Program-made: the position numbers and the translations under genes
Notes under the pieces: model-generated
Told to the model about the DNA's origin: nothing
Seen by the model: the letters and a program-made list of their open reading frames with translations, nothing else
Databases searched by the model: none
In this document: positions 41,001 to 49,596 of the stretch, piece after piece
How the letters are laid out: every line of letters starts with the position of its first letter
How positions within the stretch are numbered: the stretch's first letter is position 1
NCBI RefSeq assembly: GCF_052119585.1
Contig: NZ_JBGQOJ010000004.1
Coordinates: forward strand, 62,001 to 126,000
Direction of reading: 5' to 3'
Origin: JBGQOJ01 sp052119585
GTDB lineage: Bacteria; Pseudomonadota; Alphaproteobacteria; Rhodobacterales; Rhodobacteraceae
Length of the DNA: 64,000 nucleotides

Positions 41001-42566
41001 GTGAAACATCGTCTGGGGCAGTGTGTCCATACAATTCTATTCCTGGCCATTATGGCGTGCGTATGGGTTTTGACACCGATCGCCGCCCTGTCCGCACCCT
41101 ATGCAGCCTATGTCATTGATGCCCGTTCGGGCGAGGTGCTATACGAACGCAACGCCAAAACCCGGCTGCATCCCGCCTCTCTGACCAAAATGATGACGCT
41201 TTACATCACCTTCGAGGCGATCAAGCGCGGCGAGATCTCTTTGGACACGGTTGTTACCGTTTCCAAGAACGCCGCAGCGCAGCCGCCGTCAAAACTGGGA
41301 CTGAAAGCCGGTCAAAAAATCAAACTGCGGTATCTGATCCGCGCAGCCGCCGTGAAATCCGCCAATGATGCGGCCTCGGCCATCGGTGACTTTCTGGAAG
41401 GGTCGGAACCAGCATTTGCCAACCGGATGAACCGCACGGCCAAGGCCCTTGGCATGACGCAGACGGCATTCAAGAACGCCAACGGCCTGACGCGCGACGG
41501 GCATCTGTCAACGGCCCGGGATATGACGCTGCTTGGGCGGCACCTGTTTTACGATCACCCCGATTACTACAACCTGTTCTCGCGCCGCACGGCGGATGCC
41601 GGAATGGCGCAGGTCAACAACACCAACCGCCGTTTTCTGGACGCCTACAAAGGCGCCGACGGGATCAAGACCGGCTATACCAACGCGGCGGGATTCAATC
41701 TTGTCGCCTCTGCGGAACGCGGCAACGAGCGGATTATCGCGACGATCTTCGGGGAACGGTCCACCGCGATGCGCAACGCGAAAATGGCAGAACTGCTGGA
41801 TCTCGGGTTCCGGAAGGCCCCGAATAATGCGGCAACGCGAAAGCCCAATCCGCCAACCTATGACGCCACAGACGAGGGCGAGCTGATTGCCTCCTCGACC
41901 GCTGGCGGCATTCCAGAGCGCGCCGGAAAGACCATTCGCTTGAGCGGTGTGGTCCAGAAAAGCCTGCGCCCGCTTGCCCGCCCGCGCAAAGAGACACCAG
42001 AACCGCCGACAGAATTGTTGCTGGCGATGAAGGACGACATCAAGGACGCGCTGGCCGAGGCACAACAGAGTGTCGTCGTCGAGGCCGCCCCGGCACCGGA
42101 GCAGAAACCGGAGCCGCCCGTCGTTGTGGCCGAGGCAACGCCCGCCGAAGCCGTGTCTCCGATTCTTGTTCCCAAGGCCAGGCCAGACACCCCAAAGATG
42201 CAGCCTGACTCGATCATCCTGACATCCGCATCGACCACCGCGACCGCAACGCCCAAAATCCGCATGATCAATCTGGTGCCCGTCCCCGAAGAAAAGTTAG
42301 AGGTCGTCACACGCCTTTCGACATCCGGGGGGCGGCATTGGGCGATCTCTGTCGGGCGCTACAATTCCAGTTACGAGGCCGAGAAGGTGCTGTTGAAAAC
42401 GGCGCTGAAGGAACTTGAAACGCTGGATGGCACGCTGCGCAAAGTGGTCAACACAAACCGCGGATACGATGCGCGGTTTCTTGGCATGACCGAAGACGGT
42501 GCCAATATGGCCTGCCGCCGCCTGATGGCCCGGAATGTCGAGTGTTCCCCGATCGGCCCGTCTTGA
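41001..42566 (+). CDS. D-alanyl-D-alanine carboxypeptidase with SPOR domain (DacF-like)
   Basis: A 521-residue peptidase S11 protein. A signal sequence (about residues 1-32) is followed by the penicillin-binding motifs S60-L-T-K63, S120-A-N122 and K223-T-G225. A Pro/Ala/Glu-rich linker (about 330-440) ends in a SPOR domain (about 445-521) that binds denuded peptidoglycan at the septum. It trims stem peptides in the periplasm. GTG 41001 with AAGGGC upstream gives a proper signal peptide; an upstream in-frame ATG at 40893 would bury it. Confidence 0.88.
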   Translation: MKHRLGQCVHTILFLAIMACVWVLTPIAALSAPYAAYVIDARSGEVLYERNAKTRLHPASLTKMMTLYITFEAIKRGEISLDTVVTVSKNAAAQPPSKLGLKAGQKIKLRYLIRAAAVKSANDAASAIGDFLEGSEPAFANRMNRTAKALGMTQTAFKNANGLTRDGHLSTARDMTLLGRHLFYDHPDYYNLFSRRTADAGMAQVNNTNRRFLDAYKGADGIKTGYTNAAGFNLVASAERGNERIIATIFGERSTAMRNAKMAELLDLGFRKAPNNAATRKPNPPTYDATDEGELIASSTAGGIPERAGKTIRLSGVVQKSLRPLARPRKETPEPPTELLLAMKDDIKDALAEAQQSVVVEAAPAPEQKPEPPVVVAEATPAEAVSPILVPKARPDTPKMQPDSIILTSASTTATATPKIRMINLVPVPEEKLEVVTRLSTSGGRHWAISVGRYNSSYEAEKVLLKTALKELETLDGTLRKVVNTNRGYDARFLGMTEDGANMACRRLMARNVECSPIGPS

Positions 42567-42624
42567 TCTGACCCCTTGCCGCGCCTGATGAACACAGGCA
42601 CAACCTTGGCAAAGGGAGATTCCG

Positions 42625-43314
42625 ATGACCACATTCGCACTGCCTGCCATAGTCCAACCCAGCGTTGCCATTCAGGGCAGCGATGCCCGTTTCCCCGTGC
42701 GCCGCATCTTTTGCGTCGGTCGCAATTACGCCGACCATGCACGCGAAATGGGCAATGACCCGGACAAGGAACCGCCGTTCTTTTTCACCAAACCGGCAGA
42801 CGCGGTGGTCGACCACGGTGCGACAATCCCGTTTCCGCCCGAAACAGGCAACCTGCACCACGAGGCCGAACTGGTCGTGGCGATCGGCACGGGCGGCGCG
42901 GATATCGCCAAGGAAAACGCGCGGGATCACATCTGGGGCTATGCCCCCGGAAACGACCTGACCCGCCGCGACCTGCAAAACGATGCCAAGGCAACGCGGC
43001 GTCCCTGGGACATGTCGAAAGGGTTCGATAACTCCGCCGTCTGCGGTGCGATTTGCCCGGTGTCGGCGGTCGGGCACCCTGCGCACGCCCGCCTGACCGC
43101 CTCTGTGGACGGCGCGATCCGGCAGGACGGCGACATTGCCGATATGATCTGGCCCGTCGATGACATCATCGCCTATCTTTCGCGTTTTGTGCGGCTGGAG
43201 GCGGGCGATCTGGTCTTTACCGGAACGCCTGCGGGCGTTGGTGCGATCATGCGCGGTCAGACCTGCACCGTCGCGATCGAGGGACTGGGCGAGGCCACCG
43301 TCACCCTTGCCTAA
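42625..43314 (+). CDS. FAH family protein, fumarylpyruvate hydrolase/acylpyruvase type
   Basis: A 229-residue fumarylacetoacetate hydrolase family enzyme: RIFCVGRNYADHAREMG, metal-binding HHEAELVVAIGTGG and LVFTGTPAGVGAI. This short form covers fumarylpyruvate hydrolase and acylpyruvases. No aromatic pathway gene is adjacent, so the substrate is open. AAAGGGAG precedes the ATG. Its TAA stop overlaps the ccoS stop. Confidence 0.83.
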   Translation: MTTFALPAIVQPSVAIQGSDARFPVRRIFCVGRNYADHAREMGNDPDKEPPFFFTKPADAVVDHGATIPFPPETGNLHHEAELVVAIGTGGADIAKENARDHIWGYAPGNDLTRRDLQNDAKATRRPWDMSKGFDNSAVCGAICPVSAVGHPAHARLTASVDGAIRQDGDIADMIWPVDDIIAYLSRFVRLEAGDLVFTGTPAGVGAIMRGQTCTVAIEGLGEATVTLA

Positions 43315-43469
43315 GTCCGCGGGTGGTCGTCGTAATCCGGATTGAGAAAGCGCTGACCATCCCCTTCGGGGTCTTCATATTGTTTGGACTTCAGCGCCCA
43401 GAAAAAAGCGACAAGCCCAAGCCCCCCAAGGAACAGGGAAATCGGGATCAGGAAGGTCAGTATTTCCAT
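43311..43469 (-). CDS. ccoS: cbb3 oxidase maturation protein CcoS
   Basis: A 52-residue protein read directly from the sequence: MEILTFLIPISLFLGGLGLV, one membrane helix, FFWALKSKQYEDPEGDGQRF and a short polar tail with NPDYDD. FWAxxSxQYEDxxG is the CcoS signature. It is needed for cofactor insertion into the cbb3 oxidase with the copper pump CcoI, whose gene ends 4 bases upstream. It is too short to be found by length-limited searches. Confidence 0.93.
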   Translation of the reverse strand: MEILTFLIPISLFLGGLGLVAFFWALKSKQYEDPEGDGQRFLNPDYDDHPRT

Positions 43470-43473
43470 AATA

Positions 43474-45639
43474 TCACCGTAATCTAAGGGCGTTCAGGGA
43501 CACCATAATAGATGACCCCGACATCGCCAAGGCCGCGGCCAGTGGCGTCGCAAAGCCGGACAGGGCAATCGGCACCGCGATCAGGTTATAAATCACGGCG
43601 ACGCCAAAGTTTTCCTTGATCCGGCGGGTCGCCTTTTGCGCGGTCAAAACCGCGTCCGGCAGCACCGACAGGTCATTGCCCAGCAACACGATGTCCGACG
43701 CGACCCGTGCCGCGTCCAATGCCTGTGCCGGCGAAATCGAAACATGCGCCCCCGCAAGCGCCGCCGTATCGTTCAGGCCATCGCCCACCATCAGAACCCG
43801 CGCCCCGGCGGCGGTCATCGCCGCGATGCGGGCGGCCTTGTCGGCAGGCAATGCGCCCGCCGTCCAATCCTTAATTCCCAAACGCTGTGCCATGTCGGCC
43901 ACCGGCCCTGCTGTATCGCCGGAAATCAGATGCACCGTCTTACCCTGTGCCATCAGGCCCGAAACGGCCTCTGCTGCACCCTCCCGCAGGTGGTCACTGA
44001 AGGTGAACTCTACCGGCGGTTCCTGACCCGTTTTCAGAAAGGCGGCGGTCGTCGGTCCGGCCTTTGCCCCGACCCATTCCGCGCGGCCAAGGCGCACGGG
44101 CCGCCCGCGCCATGTTGCCGTAACGCCGTAGCCGGGCACCTCTGTCACGTCGGTCAGAGGTGCGGGTGTGATACCGGCGGACTTGCCCGCCAATGCCAGT
44201 GCTTTTGCCAAGGGATGCGACGATGCCTCTGCCAAGGCCATCGCGACCTCCAGATCCGCGCGGCGATGCGCGCCGGGGTTGGTCAACGCCGGTGTGCCCT
44301 GGGTCAGCGTTCCGGTCTTGTCGAACACAACATCGGTGATCTCTGCCAGACGCTCCAGCGCGGTGCCGTCCTTGATCAGCAGCCCTTTGCGGAACAGGTT
44401 GCCCGAGGCCGCCGTGGTCACCGCAGGAACCGCCAGCCCCAAGGCGCAGGGGCAGGTGATGATCAGCACGGCGACCGCGATGTTCAGCGCGAACCGCAAA
44501 TCGCCCCCCGTTGCGACCATCCAGCCAAGGAACGCAGCCAGCGCCAGAAGATGCACACCCGGCGCATAGATCTGCGCGGCACGATCCGCCAACGAAGTAT
44601 AGCGGTTGCGGGAACTTTCAGCGACCGCCACAAGATCTGCCATACGGTGCAGCGAGCTGTCCTCGCCCGCTGCGGTCACACGGACGGTCAACGGGCCGGT
44701 CAGATTGACCTCTCCGGCGCAGACAGCGGTGTCGGGACCGGCGAACACGGGCAATGTCTCGCCCGTTAGCAGGGACCGGTCCAATTCACTTTTACCGGCG
44801 GTCACAATACCGTCCACGGGCATCCGCCCGCCTGGCTTCACAAGCACCAGATCGCCAACGCAAAGCGCCGAAATGGCAACGACGGTTCCGTCGGGCCGCG
44901 TCGCACGCGGCACCTCAAGTGCGGCCAGTTCTTCGGCGGCAGACCGGGCAATGGCGCGCGTGCGGTGATCCAGATAGCGGCCCGCCAGCAAAAAGAATGT
45001 CAACGATAGCGCCGCGTCGAAATAGGCGTGGTCCCCCCGCATCACTGTCTCGTATAGCGACATGGCCGAGGCCAGAAGGATCGCCAGCGAAATCGGCACA
45101 TCCATGTTCAAGCGCCGCGCGGCAAGGGCTGTCCAAGCATGGCGGAAAAACGGCTGGGCGGAAAACGCGATGGTCGGCAGGGCAATCATCGCAGACACCC
45201 AGTGGAACATGTCACGCGTGGCGTCCGCAGCCCCCGACCAGATCGCAACCGACAGCAACATGACGTTCATCATTGCAAAGCCTGCCACGGCAAGCCGCAT
45301 CAGAAGATCACGCCCGGCGCGGTCATTCTGGGTCGCGGACAAGGTGCCCGCATCCAGTTCATACGCCTCAAATCCAAGCCCCGCCAACCGCGCCACCAGA
45401 TCGGCGGCCTCGACCCCTGCATCCACCTCGACGCTGGCGCGGCGCAAGGTCAGATTCACGCGGGCTGACCGAACCTGCGGCACGGACAACAGCCCGCGCT
45501 CTACCCCGGATATACACCCGGCACAGTGGATCTTGGGCAGCGACAACAGAAGGCGAACCTCGCCCTTACCCGCACGCGCGGCAATGTCTTCGGCCAATGG
45601 GGCCGCGACACAGGCGGGGCAGGCAGAGACGGCGGCCAT
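43474..45639 (-). CDS. ccoI: Copper-transporting P-type ATPase for cbb3 assembly
   Basis: A 721-residue P1B-type ATPase. An N-terminal heavy-metal domain has C39-A-G-C42. Eight membrane helices include the CPC ion site (ITCPCALGLAVP). Phosphorylation Asp is in DKTGTLTQG and the hinge in GDGLNDTAAL. CcoI/FixI delivers copper for the binuclear centre of cbb3 oxidase. It sits in ccoGHIS with gaps of 2-4 bases. Confidence 0.94.
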   Translation of the reverse strand: MAAVSACPACVAAPLAEDIAARAGKGEVRLLLSLPKIHCAGCISGVERGLLSVPQVRSARVNLTLRRASVEVDAGVEAADLVARLAGLGFEAYELDAGTLSATQNDRAGRDLLMRLAVAGFAMMNVMLLSVAIWSGAADATRDMFHWVSAMIALPTIAFSAQPFFRHAWTALAARRLNMDVPISLAILLASAMSLYETVMRGDHAYFDAALSLTFFLLAGRYLDHRTRAIARSAAEELAALEVPRATRPDGTVVAISALCVGDLVLVKPGGRMPVDGIVTAGKSELDRSLLTGETLPVFAGPDTAVCAGEVNLTGPLTVRVTAAGEDSSLHRMADLVAVAESSRNRYTSLADRAAQIYAPGVHLLALAAFLGWMVATGGDLRFALNIAVAVLIITCPCALGLAVPAVTTAASGNLFRKGLLIKDGTALERLAEITDVVFDKTGTLTQGTPALTNPGAHRRADLEVAMALAEASSHPLAKALALAGKSAGITPAPLTDVTEVPGYGVTATWRGRPVRLGRAEWVGAKAGPTTAAFLKTGQEPPVEFTFSDHLREGAAEAVSGLMAQGKTVHLISGDTAGPVADMAQRLGIKDWTAGALPADKAARIAAMTAAGARVLMVGDGLNDTAALAGAHVSISPAQALDAARVASDIVLLGNDLSVLPDAVLTAQKATRRIKENFGVAVIYNLIAVPIALSGFATPLAAALAMSGSSIMVSLNALRLR

Positions 45640-45642
45640 GGA

Positions 45643-46095
45643 TCAACCTTTCAGGTGCAAAATGACGCGCTGCTGGAACAAGGTGCCATCGGGGGCCGTC
45701 GCCACAAGCCGCAGGTTCCAGTTGCCCGACGTCGCGGCAACCGGTGCGGTGAAGGCGCGGTCGCGGTAAACGAAATCGGGGAATTCATCATCCTTGACCT
45801 CTGTCGCACGGCCCAGAGTCGCAGTCATATCGGCAACCTCGACCCGCGCCCCGTCCTTGTCGACAAACGCCACCGTCAGCACGCCGCCGGTGACATCCGC
45901 CTCAACGGTCCAGCCCAAGGCCTCCTGCGCAGATTTGCGGACATTGAACTCCTGACTTGCGACATAGCTGTTCTTGACCTCTAGCCCCGGAAAGGTGTGA
46001 ACCGCCTGATACGCCAGCGTCAGGTTCACACCGATAATCACCGCAAAGGCCGACGCGGTAAAGGCAAAGACCTTGCGGCCTGTAAAGGGTTTCAT
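45643..46095 (-). CDS. ccoH: cbb3 oxidase assembly protein CcoH
   Basis: A 150-residue FixH/CcoH protein: short cytoplasmic N terminus, one membrane helix (about residues 9-30, VFAFTASAFAVIIGVNLTLA) and a periplasmic beta-rich domain with GNWNLRL. It stabilises the oxidase during assembly. ATG 46095 is 8 bases after AAGGAG; a TTG at 46101 is too close to that site. Confidence 0.9.
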   Translation of the reverse strand: MKPFTGRKVFAFTASAFAVIIGVNLTLAYQAVHTFPGLEVKNSYVASQEFNVRKSAQEALGWTVEADVTGGVLTVAFVDKDGARVEVADMTATLGRATEVKDDEFPDFVYRDRAFTAPVAATSGNWNLRLVATAPDGTLFQQRVILHLKG

Positions 46096-46097
46096 GG

Positions 46098-47513
46098 TCA
46101 ATTCTCCTTGCCGTTAAAGACGGTATCGGTATAGGCACGGTCGCCGCTGACCGTATCCTCGACCCAGAACCGGAAGTTGGTGCGATCGCGGTGCGCCGCC
46201 TCTGACTCGGGCTTTGCGATAACATAGACGCGCTGTAGCTTTGTCTGGTTCGCGGGCACGGTAACGATATGTTCCAGCGTCCCCTCCAGTTCGATCCGCA
46301 AGATGTCTTCGGACACCAGAGACAGCCGGAATGGCCGGTCCTCGCCATGCTTGTTCAACAACCGCACATCATAGGTGTTGCGGATCGAGCCATCCGACAT
46401 TGTCACATAGGTGGGGTTGCGGATCGGCGCCACGGTCATGTCAATATCGGCCTGGATGAACAGCGCATAGACAAGGCCCACCCCCACAAGCGACCAAAGC
46501 GCGGTATACATCAGGGTGCGCGGGCGCAGCACATGCTGCCAGATCGGGCGGGGCGAGCCACCTGCACGTTCCATCGGTTCGTCCGAAAGCGCCATGTAGT
46601 CGATCAGCCCACGTGGCTTTCCGATCCGCTCCATGACGTCGTCGCAGGCGTCGATGCACAAGGCGCAAGTGATGCATTCCATCTGTTGCCCGTCGCGGAT
46701 GTCGATGCCCATAGGACAGACATTGACGCAGGCCATGCAGTCGATGCAGTCGCCCGCACCTTCGGTTCTGGCCTTGCCGCGCGGCTCTCCGCGCCAGTCG
46801 CGGTAGGCAACAGTCAGCGTATCCTCGTCCATCATCGCCGCCTGGATGCGCGGCCAGGGGCACATGTAGATACAGACCTGCTCTCGCATGAAGCCGCCGA
46901 ACACAAAGGTCGTCGCGGTCAGGATTGCGATGGTCGTATAGGCGACAGGATGCGCGGTGAAGGTCGCCAGCTTGCCCAAAAGCGCGGGCGCGTCGGTAAA
47001 ATAGAACACCCAGGCCCCGCCGGTCGCCACGGCGATCAACAGCCAGACCGTCCATTTCACCAACCGCAACCGGATCTTTCGCGCATCCCAATTGGCGTTA
47101 TGCAAGCGCACCCGCGCGTTGCGGTCACCTTCGATCCAGCGTTCGACAAGGATGAATAGGTCGGTCCAGACCGTCTGCGGGCATGTATACCCGCACCAGA
47201 CCCGGCCAAGGGCCGATGTGAACAGGAACAACCCCAAGCCTGCCATGATAAGAAGGCCCGCGACGAAATAGAATTCATGCGGCCAGATTTCGATCCAGAA
47301 GAAATAGAACCGCCGACCGGCAAGGTCGATCAACACCGCCTGATCTGGCAGTTGCGGCCCGCGGTCCCATCGTATCCACGGCGTCAGATAATAGACGCCC
47401 AGCGTCAAGGCCATGATCCACCATTTCAGGTTCCGGAACCGGCCCGAAACACGGCGCGGAAAAATCGGCTCGCGTGGGGCATAAAGGCTTGGGGGGGCGT
47501 CAGGTGAACTCAC
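46098..47513 (-). CDS. ccoG: cbb3 maturation ferredoxin CcoG (RdxA/FixG)
   Basis: A 471-residue membrane protein. Four or five helices (first at about 31-47), CGYTCPQTVW and CIYMCPWPRIQAAM, and two 4Fe-4S motifs (CIDCMACVNVCPMGID, CITCALCIDACD) are followed by one more helix and a periplasmic Ig-like FixG_C domain. It is thought to reduce copper for the oxidase. GTG 47513 follows GGAG by 7 bases. A FNR box lies 67 bp upstream. Confidence 0.94.
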   Translation of the reverse strand: MSSPDAPPSLYAPREPIFPRRVSGRFRNLKWWIMALTLGVYYLTPWIRWDRGPQLPDQAVLIDLAGRRFYFFWIEIWPHEFYFVAGLLIMAGLGLFLFTSALGRVWCGYTCPQTVWTDLFILVERWIEGDRNARVRLHNANWDARKIRLRLVKWTVWLLIAVATGGAWVFYFTDAPALLGKLATFTAHPVAYTTIAILTATTFVFGGFMREQVCIYMCPWPRIQAAMMDEDTLTVAYRDWRGEPRGKARTEGAGDCIDCMACVNVCPMGIDIRDGQQMECITCALCIDACDDVMERIGKPRGLIDYMALSDEPMERAGGSPRPIWQHVLRPRTLMYTALWSLVGVGLVYALFIQADIDMTVAPIRNPTYVTMSDGSIRNTYDVRLLNKHGEDRPFRLSLVSEDILRIELEGTLEHIVTVPANQTKLQRVYVIAKPESEAAHRDRTNFRFWVEDTVSGDRAYTDTVFNGKEN

Positions 47514-47579
47514 GGAAATACTCCGGCCAGGAAAGGGATTGCGTCCCGGCCTGTCTTGCAGGTCGGCACATCAGGCACT

Positions 47580-47593
47580 TTGACTTGGATCAA
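47580..47593. promoter_or_regulatory. FNR box upstream of ccoG
   Basis: TTGAC-TTGG-ATCAA, nine of ten bases of the TTGAT-N4-ATCAA consensus, 67 bp before the ccoG start. I see no convincing -10 box at the distance expected for a -41.5 activator site. Confidence 0.65.
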
Positions 47594-47632
47594 GCCTGAT
47601 ACATATTCCAAGGTATCACGCAAAACGTGATC

Positions 47633-47751
47633 GAGGGAAGGCAGGGTCGCAGCCCGCCTTCCCTCTGAAAAAGTGACACCGGCCCCCGAAGGAAACGCGC
47701 GAACATTGGTCGGGCGCCGGTGTCCTCTCAATCGGGAGATCGCTCTCCCGA
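47633..47751 (-). other. Three consecutive hairpins between ccoP and ccoG
   Basis: 47633-47665: 10-bp stem (GAGGGAAGGC/GCCTTCCCTC) plus a 3-bp inner helix. 47675-47724: 15-bp stem with one mismatch (GACACCGGC...GCCGGTGTC) and a 20-base loop. 47732-47751: 8-bp stem (TCGGGAGA/TCTCCCGA) with a 4-base loop, starting just after the ccoP stop. None has a clear T-run. They probably terminate or protect the ccoNOQP message. Confidence 0.6.
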
Positions 47752-47760
47752 AAGCTCTTG

Positions 47761-48624
47761 CTACTCGCCACCGCCCAGCTGGTGAACGTAGGTCGCCACG
47801 GCGCGGATGTCGGATTCCGACAGGCGGGTGTTCCAGGGCGGCATGACGCCAAAGCGGGCCTTGGCCACGGTTTCGGTCAGCGTTACCTCGTCCCCGCCAT
47901 AAAGCCAGATCGCGTCGGTCAGGTTCGGCGCGCCCAGTTCGCGCATCCCCTTGCCATCATCGCCATGACAGGCGGCGCAGTTGTCTGCAAAGACCGTCGC
48001 CCCCGTCGCGGCACGTGCAGCATCTGCCTGCTGTCCCGATATCGCCAGAACATGGTTCACCACGGCTGTGATTTCTTCAGGCTCCAGGATGTCGGCAAAG
48101 GCTGGCATCTGGCTAAACCGGGCATCGGCGTCTTGCGTGTTGCGGATACCGTGGCTGACCGTGGCGTGGATCGCTTCGATATCGCCGCCCCACAGCCAGT
48201 CGTCGTCCAGCAGGTTGGGATAGCCTTTGGCCCCGGCCGCACCTGACCCGTGGCATTGCGAGCAGTTGGTGCGGAACACCGCCGCCCCGCCTGCGGTTGC
48301 ATAGCGGTTCAGCTCTGGATCCTGCGCGATCGAGGTCAGCTCGACCGAGGCCAGCTTTGCATCGAGCGCCGCGTTGGCATCTTCAAAAAGCTGGATCTCC
48401 TGCGCGACCTCGGCACGGGTGGAATACCCCAGCAAACCGGCGGTTGCGCCTTTGACCAGCGGCCAGGCAGGATAGGCGATACTATAGCCGATCCCCCAGA
48501 CGATGCAGGCGTAAAAGGTCCATAGCCACCAGCGCGGCAAAGGGTTGTTGAATTCCTCGATGCCATCCCAGCTGTGGCCGGTGGTGGACGGATCAACATG
48601 TTTCTTGACGGGTTTCTTGGTCAT
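47761..48624 (-). CDS. ccoP: cbb3 oxidase diheme cytochrome c subunit CcoP
   Basis: A 287-residue protein. One N-terminal membrane helix (about 34-57; PLPRWWLWTFYACIVWGIGY is the CcoP signature) leads to two periplasmic cytochrome c domains with heme sites C121-SQ-C124-H125 and C216-AA-C219-H220. It feeds electrons to CcoN. ATG 48624 follows AAGGAGG and overlaps ccoQ by ATGA. Confidence 0.95.
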   Translation of the reverse strand: MTKKPVKKHVDPSTTGHSWDGIEEFNNPLPRWWLWTFYACIVWGIGYSIAYPAWPLVKGATAGLLGYSTRAEVAQEIQLFEDANAALDAKLASVELTSIAQDPELNRYATAGGAAVFRTNCSQCHGSGAAGAKGYPNLLDDDWLWGGDIEAIHATVSHGIRNTQDADARFSQMPAFADILEPEEITAVVNHVLAISGQQADAARAATGATVFADNCAACHGDDGKGMRELGAPNLTDAIWLYGGDEVTLTETVAKARFGVMPPWNTRLSESDIRAVATYVHQLGGGE

Positions 48625-48848
48625 TTCCGCGCCTCCTTGAACGTTGCGTCGTTGCTGCATTGGCATGTGCCGCAGTCACCATCGCAGGCGGGTTTGTCAT
48701 CATTGCGGAACGGGATGTTTGCCGTGTCGCTATAGGTCCGTGTGCTGCCGGGGCGAAAGGCCCAGACAATGACGCCCAAAAAGAATAACGTCATCGCCAA
48801 AAGCACCCAGCTGTCGGCAAATTCACGCAACAGGGAATAGGTTTCCAT
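48621..48848 (-). CDS. ccoQ: cbb3 oxidase small subunit CcoQ, with Cys-rich tail
   Basis: A 75-residue protein: METYSLLREFADSWVLLAMT, one membrane helix (about 15-32), the family motif FRPGS, and a cytoplasmic tail. The tail holds four Cys in CDGDCGTCQC (about residues 55-64), a possible metal-binding cluster. CcoQ stabilises the oxidase. It starts 9 bases after ccoO and overlaps ccoP. Confidence 0.92.
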   Translation of the reverse strand: METYSLLREFADSWVLLAMTLFFLGVIVWAFRPGSTRTYSDTANIPFRNDDKPACDGDCGTCQCSNDATFKEARK

Positions 48849-48857
48849 CTGCGGCTC

Positions 48858-49583
48858 CTATCGGCTTGCGTCGGGTGTGAAGGTCGAAAAATCGACCAGC
48901 GTGCCCAGCATTTGCAGGTAAGCAATCAGTGCATCCATTTCCGACACACCCGCCTGCCCGTCAAAATTCCGCACCTGCGCGTTCGGATAGCGTTCCAGAA
49001 ACGCGTCAATGTCGCCATCGGGGTCGACCTGCACCGCAAAGTCGGCCGAGGCGTTCTCGATCATCTCGTCGGTATAGGGCACACCCACCATACGGTGCGT
49101 ATTCAACAGGTCGGCGGTATAGGTCGCGTCGATCCGCTTGTCCGTCAGGAACCCGTATTTTGGCATGACCGATTCAGGCACAACCGATTGCGGGTCTGTC
49201 AGGTGATCCACATGCCATTCATCCGAATAGCGCCCCCCCACACGGGCCAGGTCGGGGCCAGTGCGTTTGGACCCCCACTGGAACGGATGGTCATACATGG
49301 ATTCCGCCGCAAGGCTGTAGTGCCCGTAACGCTCGACCTCGTCGCGCATCGGGCGGATCATCTGGCTATGGCAGACATAGCAGCCCTCGCGCACGTAGAT
49401 GTCGCGGCCTGTCAGTTCCAGCGGGCTGTAGGGGCGCATCCCGTCCACGTCTTCGATGGTGTTCTGAAGATAGAACAGAGGGGCGATTTCCACGATCCCG
49501 CCGATCGTGACAACCAAAAGGCTGAGCACCATCAACAGGGTCGCGTTTTTCTCGATGACGGAGTGTTTGTCCAAAAGTGCCAT
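48858..49583 (-). CDS. ccoO: cbb3 oxidase monoheme cytochrome c subunit CcoO
   Basis: A 241-residue protein with an N-terminal membrane anchor (about 15-38), heme site C68-YV-C71-H72 and an axial-ligand region around ESVMPKYGF. ATG 49583 lies 13 bases after the ccoN stop. It relays electrons between CcoP and the catalytic subunit. Confidence 0.95.
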   Translation of the reverse strand: MALLDKHSVIEKNATLLMVLSLLVVTIGGIVEIAPLFYLQNTIEDVDGMRPYSPLELTGRDIYVREGCYVCHSQMIRPMRDEVERYGHYSLAAESMYDHPFQWGSKRTGPDLARVGGRYSDEWHVDHLTDPQSVVPESVMPKYGFLTDKRIDATYTADLLNTHRMVGVPYTDEMIENASADFAVQVDPDGDIDAFLERYPNAQVRNFDGQAGVSEMDALIAYLQMLGTLVDFSTFTPDASR

Positions 49584-49596
49584 TTGTCCGGCCCCC

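Noticed and set aside
43636..44769. 377-codon plus-strand open frame
   Set aside because: Antisense to ccoI, which has all P-type ATPase motifs in the right order.
47633..47665. Classic rho-independent terminator after ccoP
   Set aside because: The stem is good, but no T-run follows on the minus strand, so I list it only as a hairpin.
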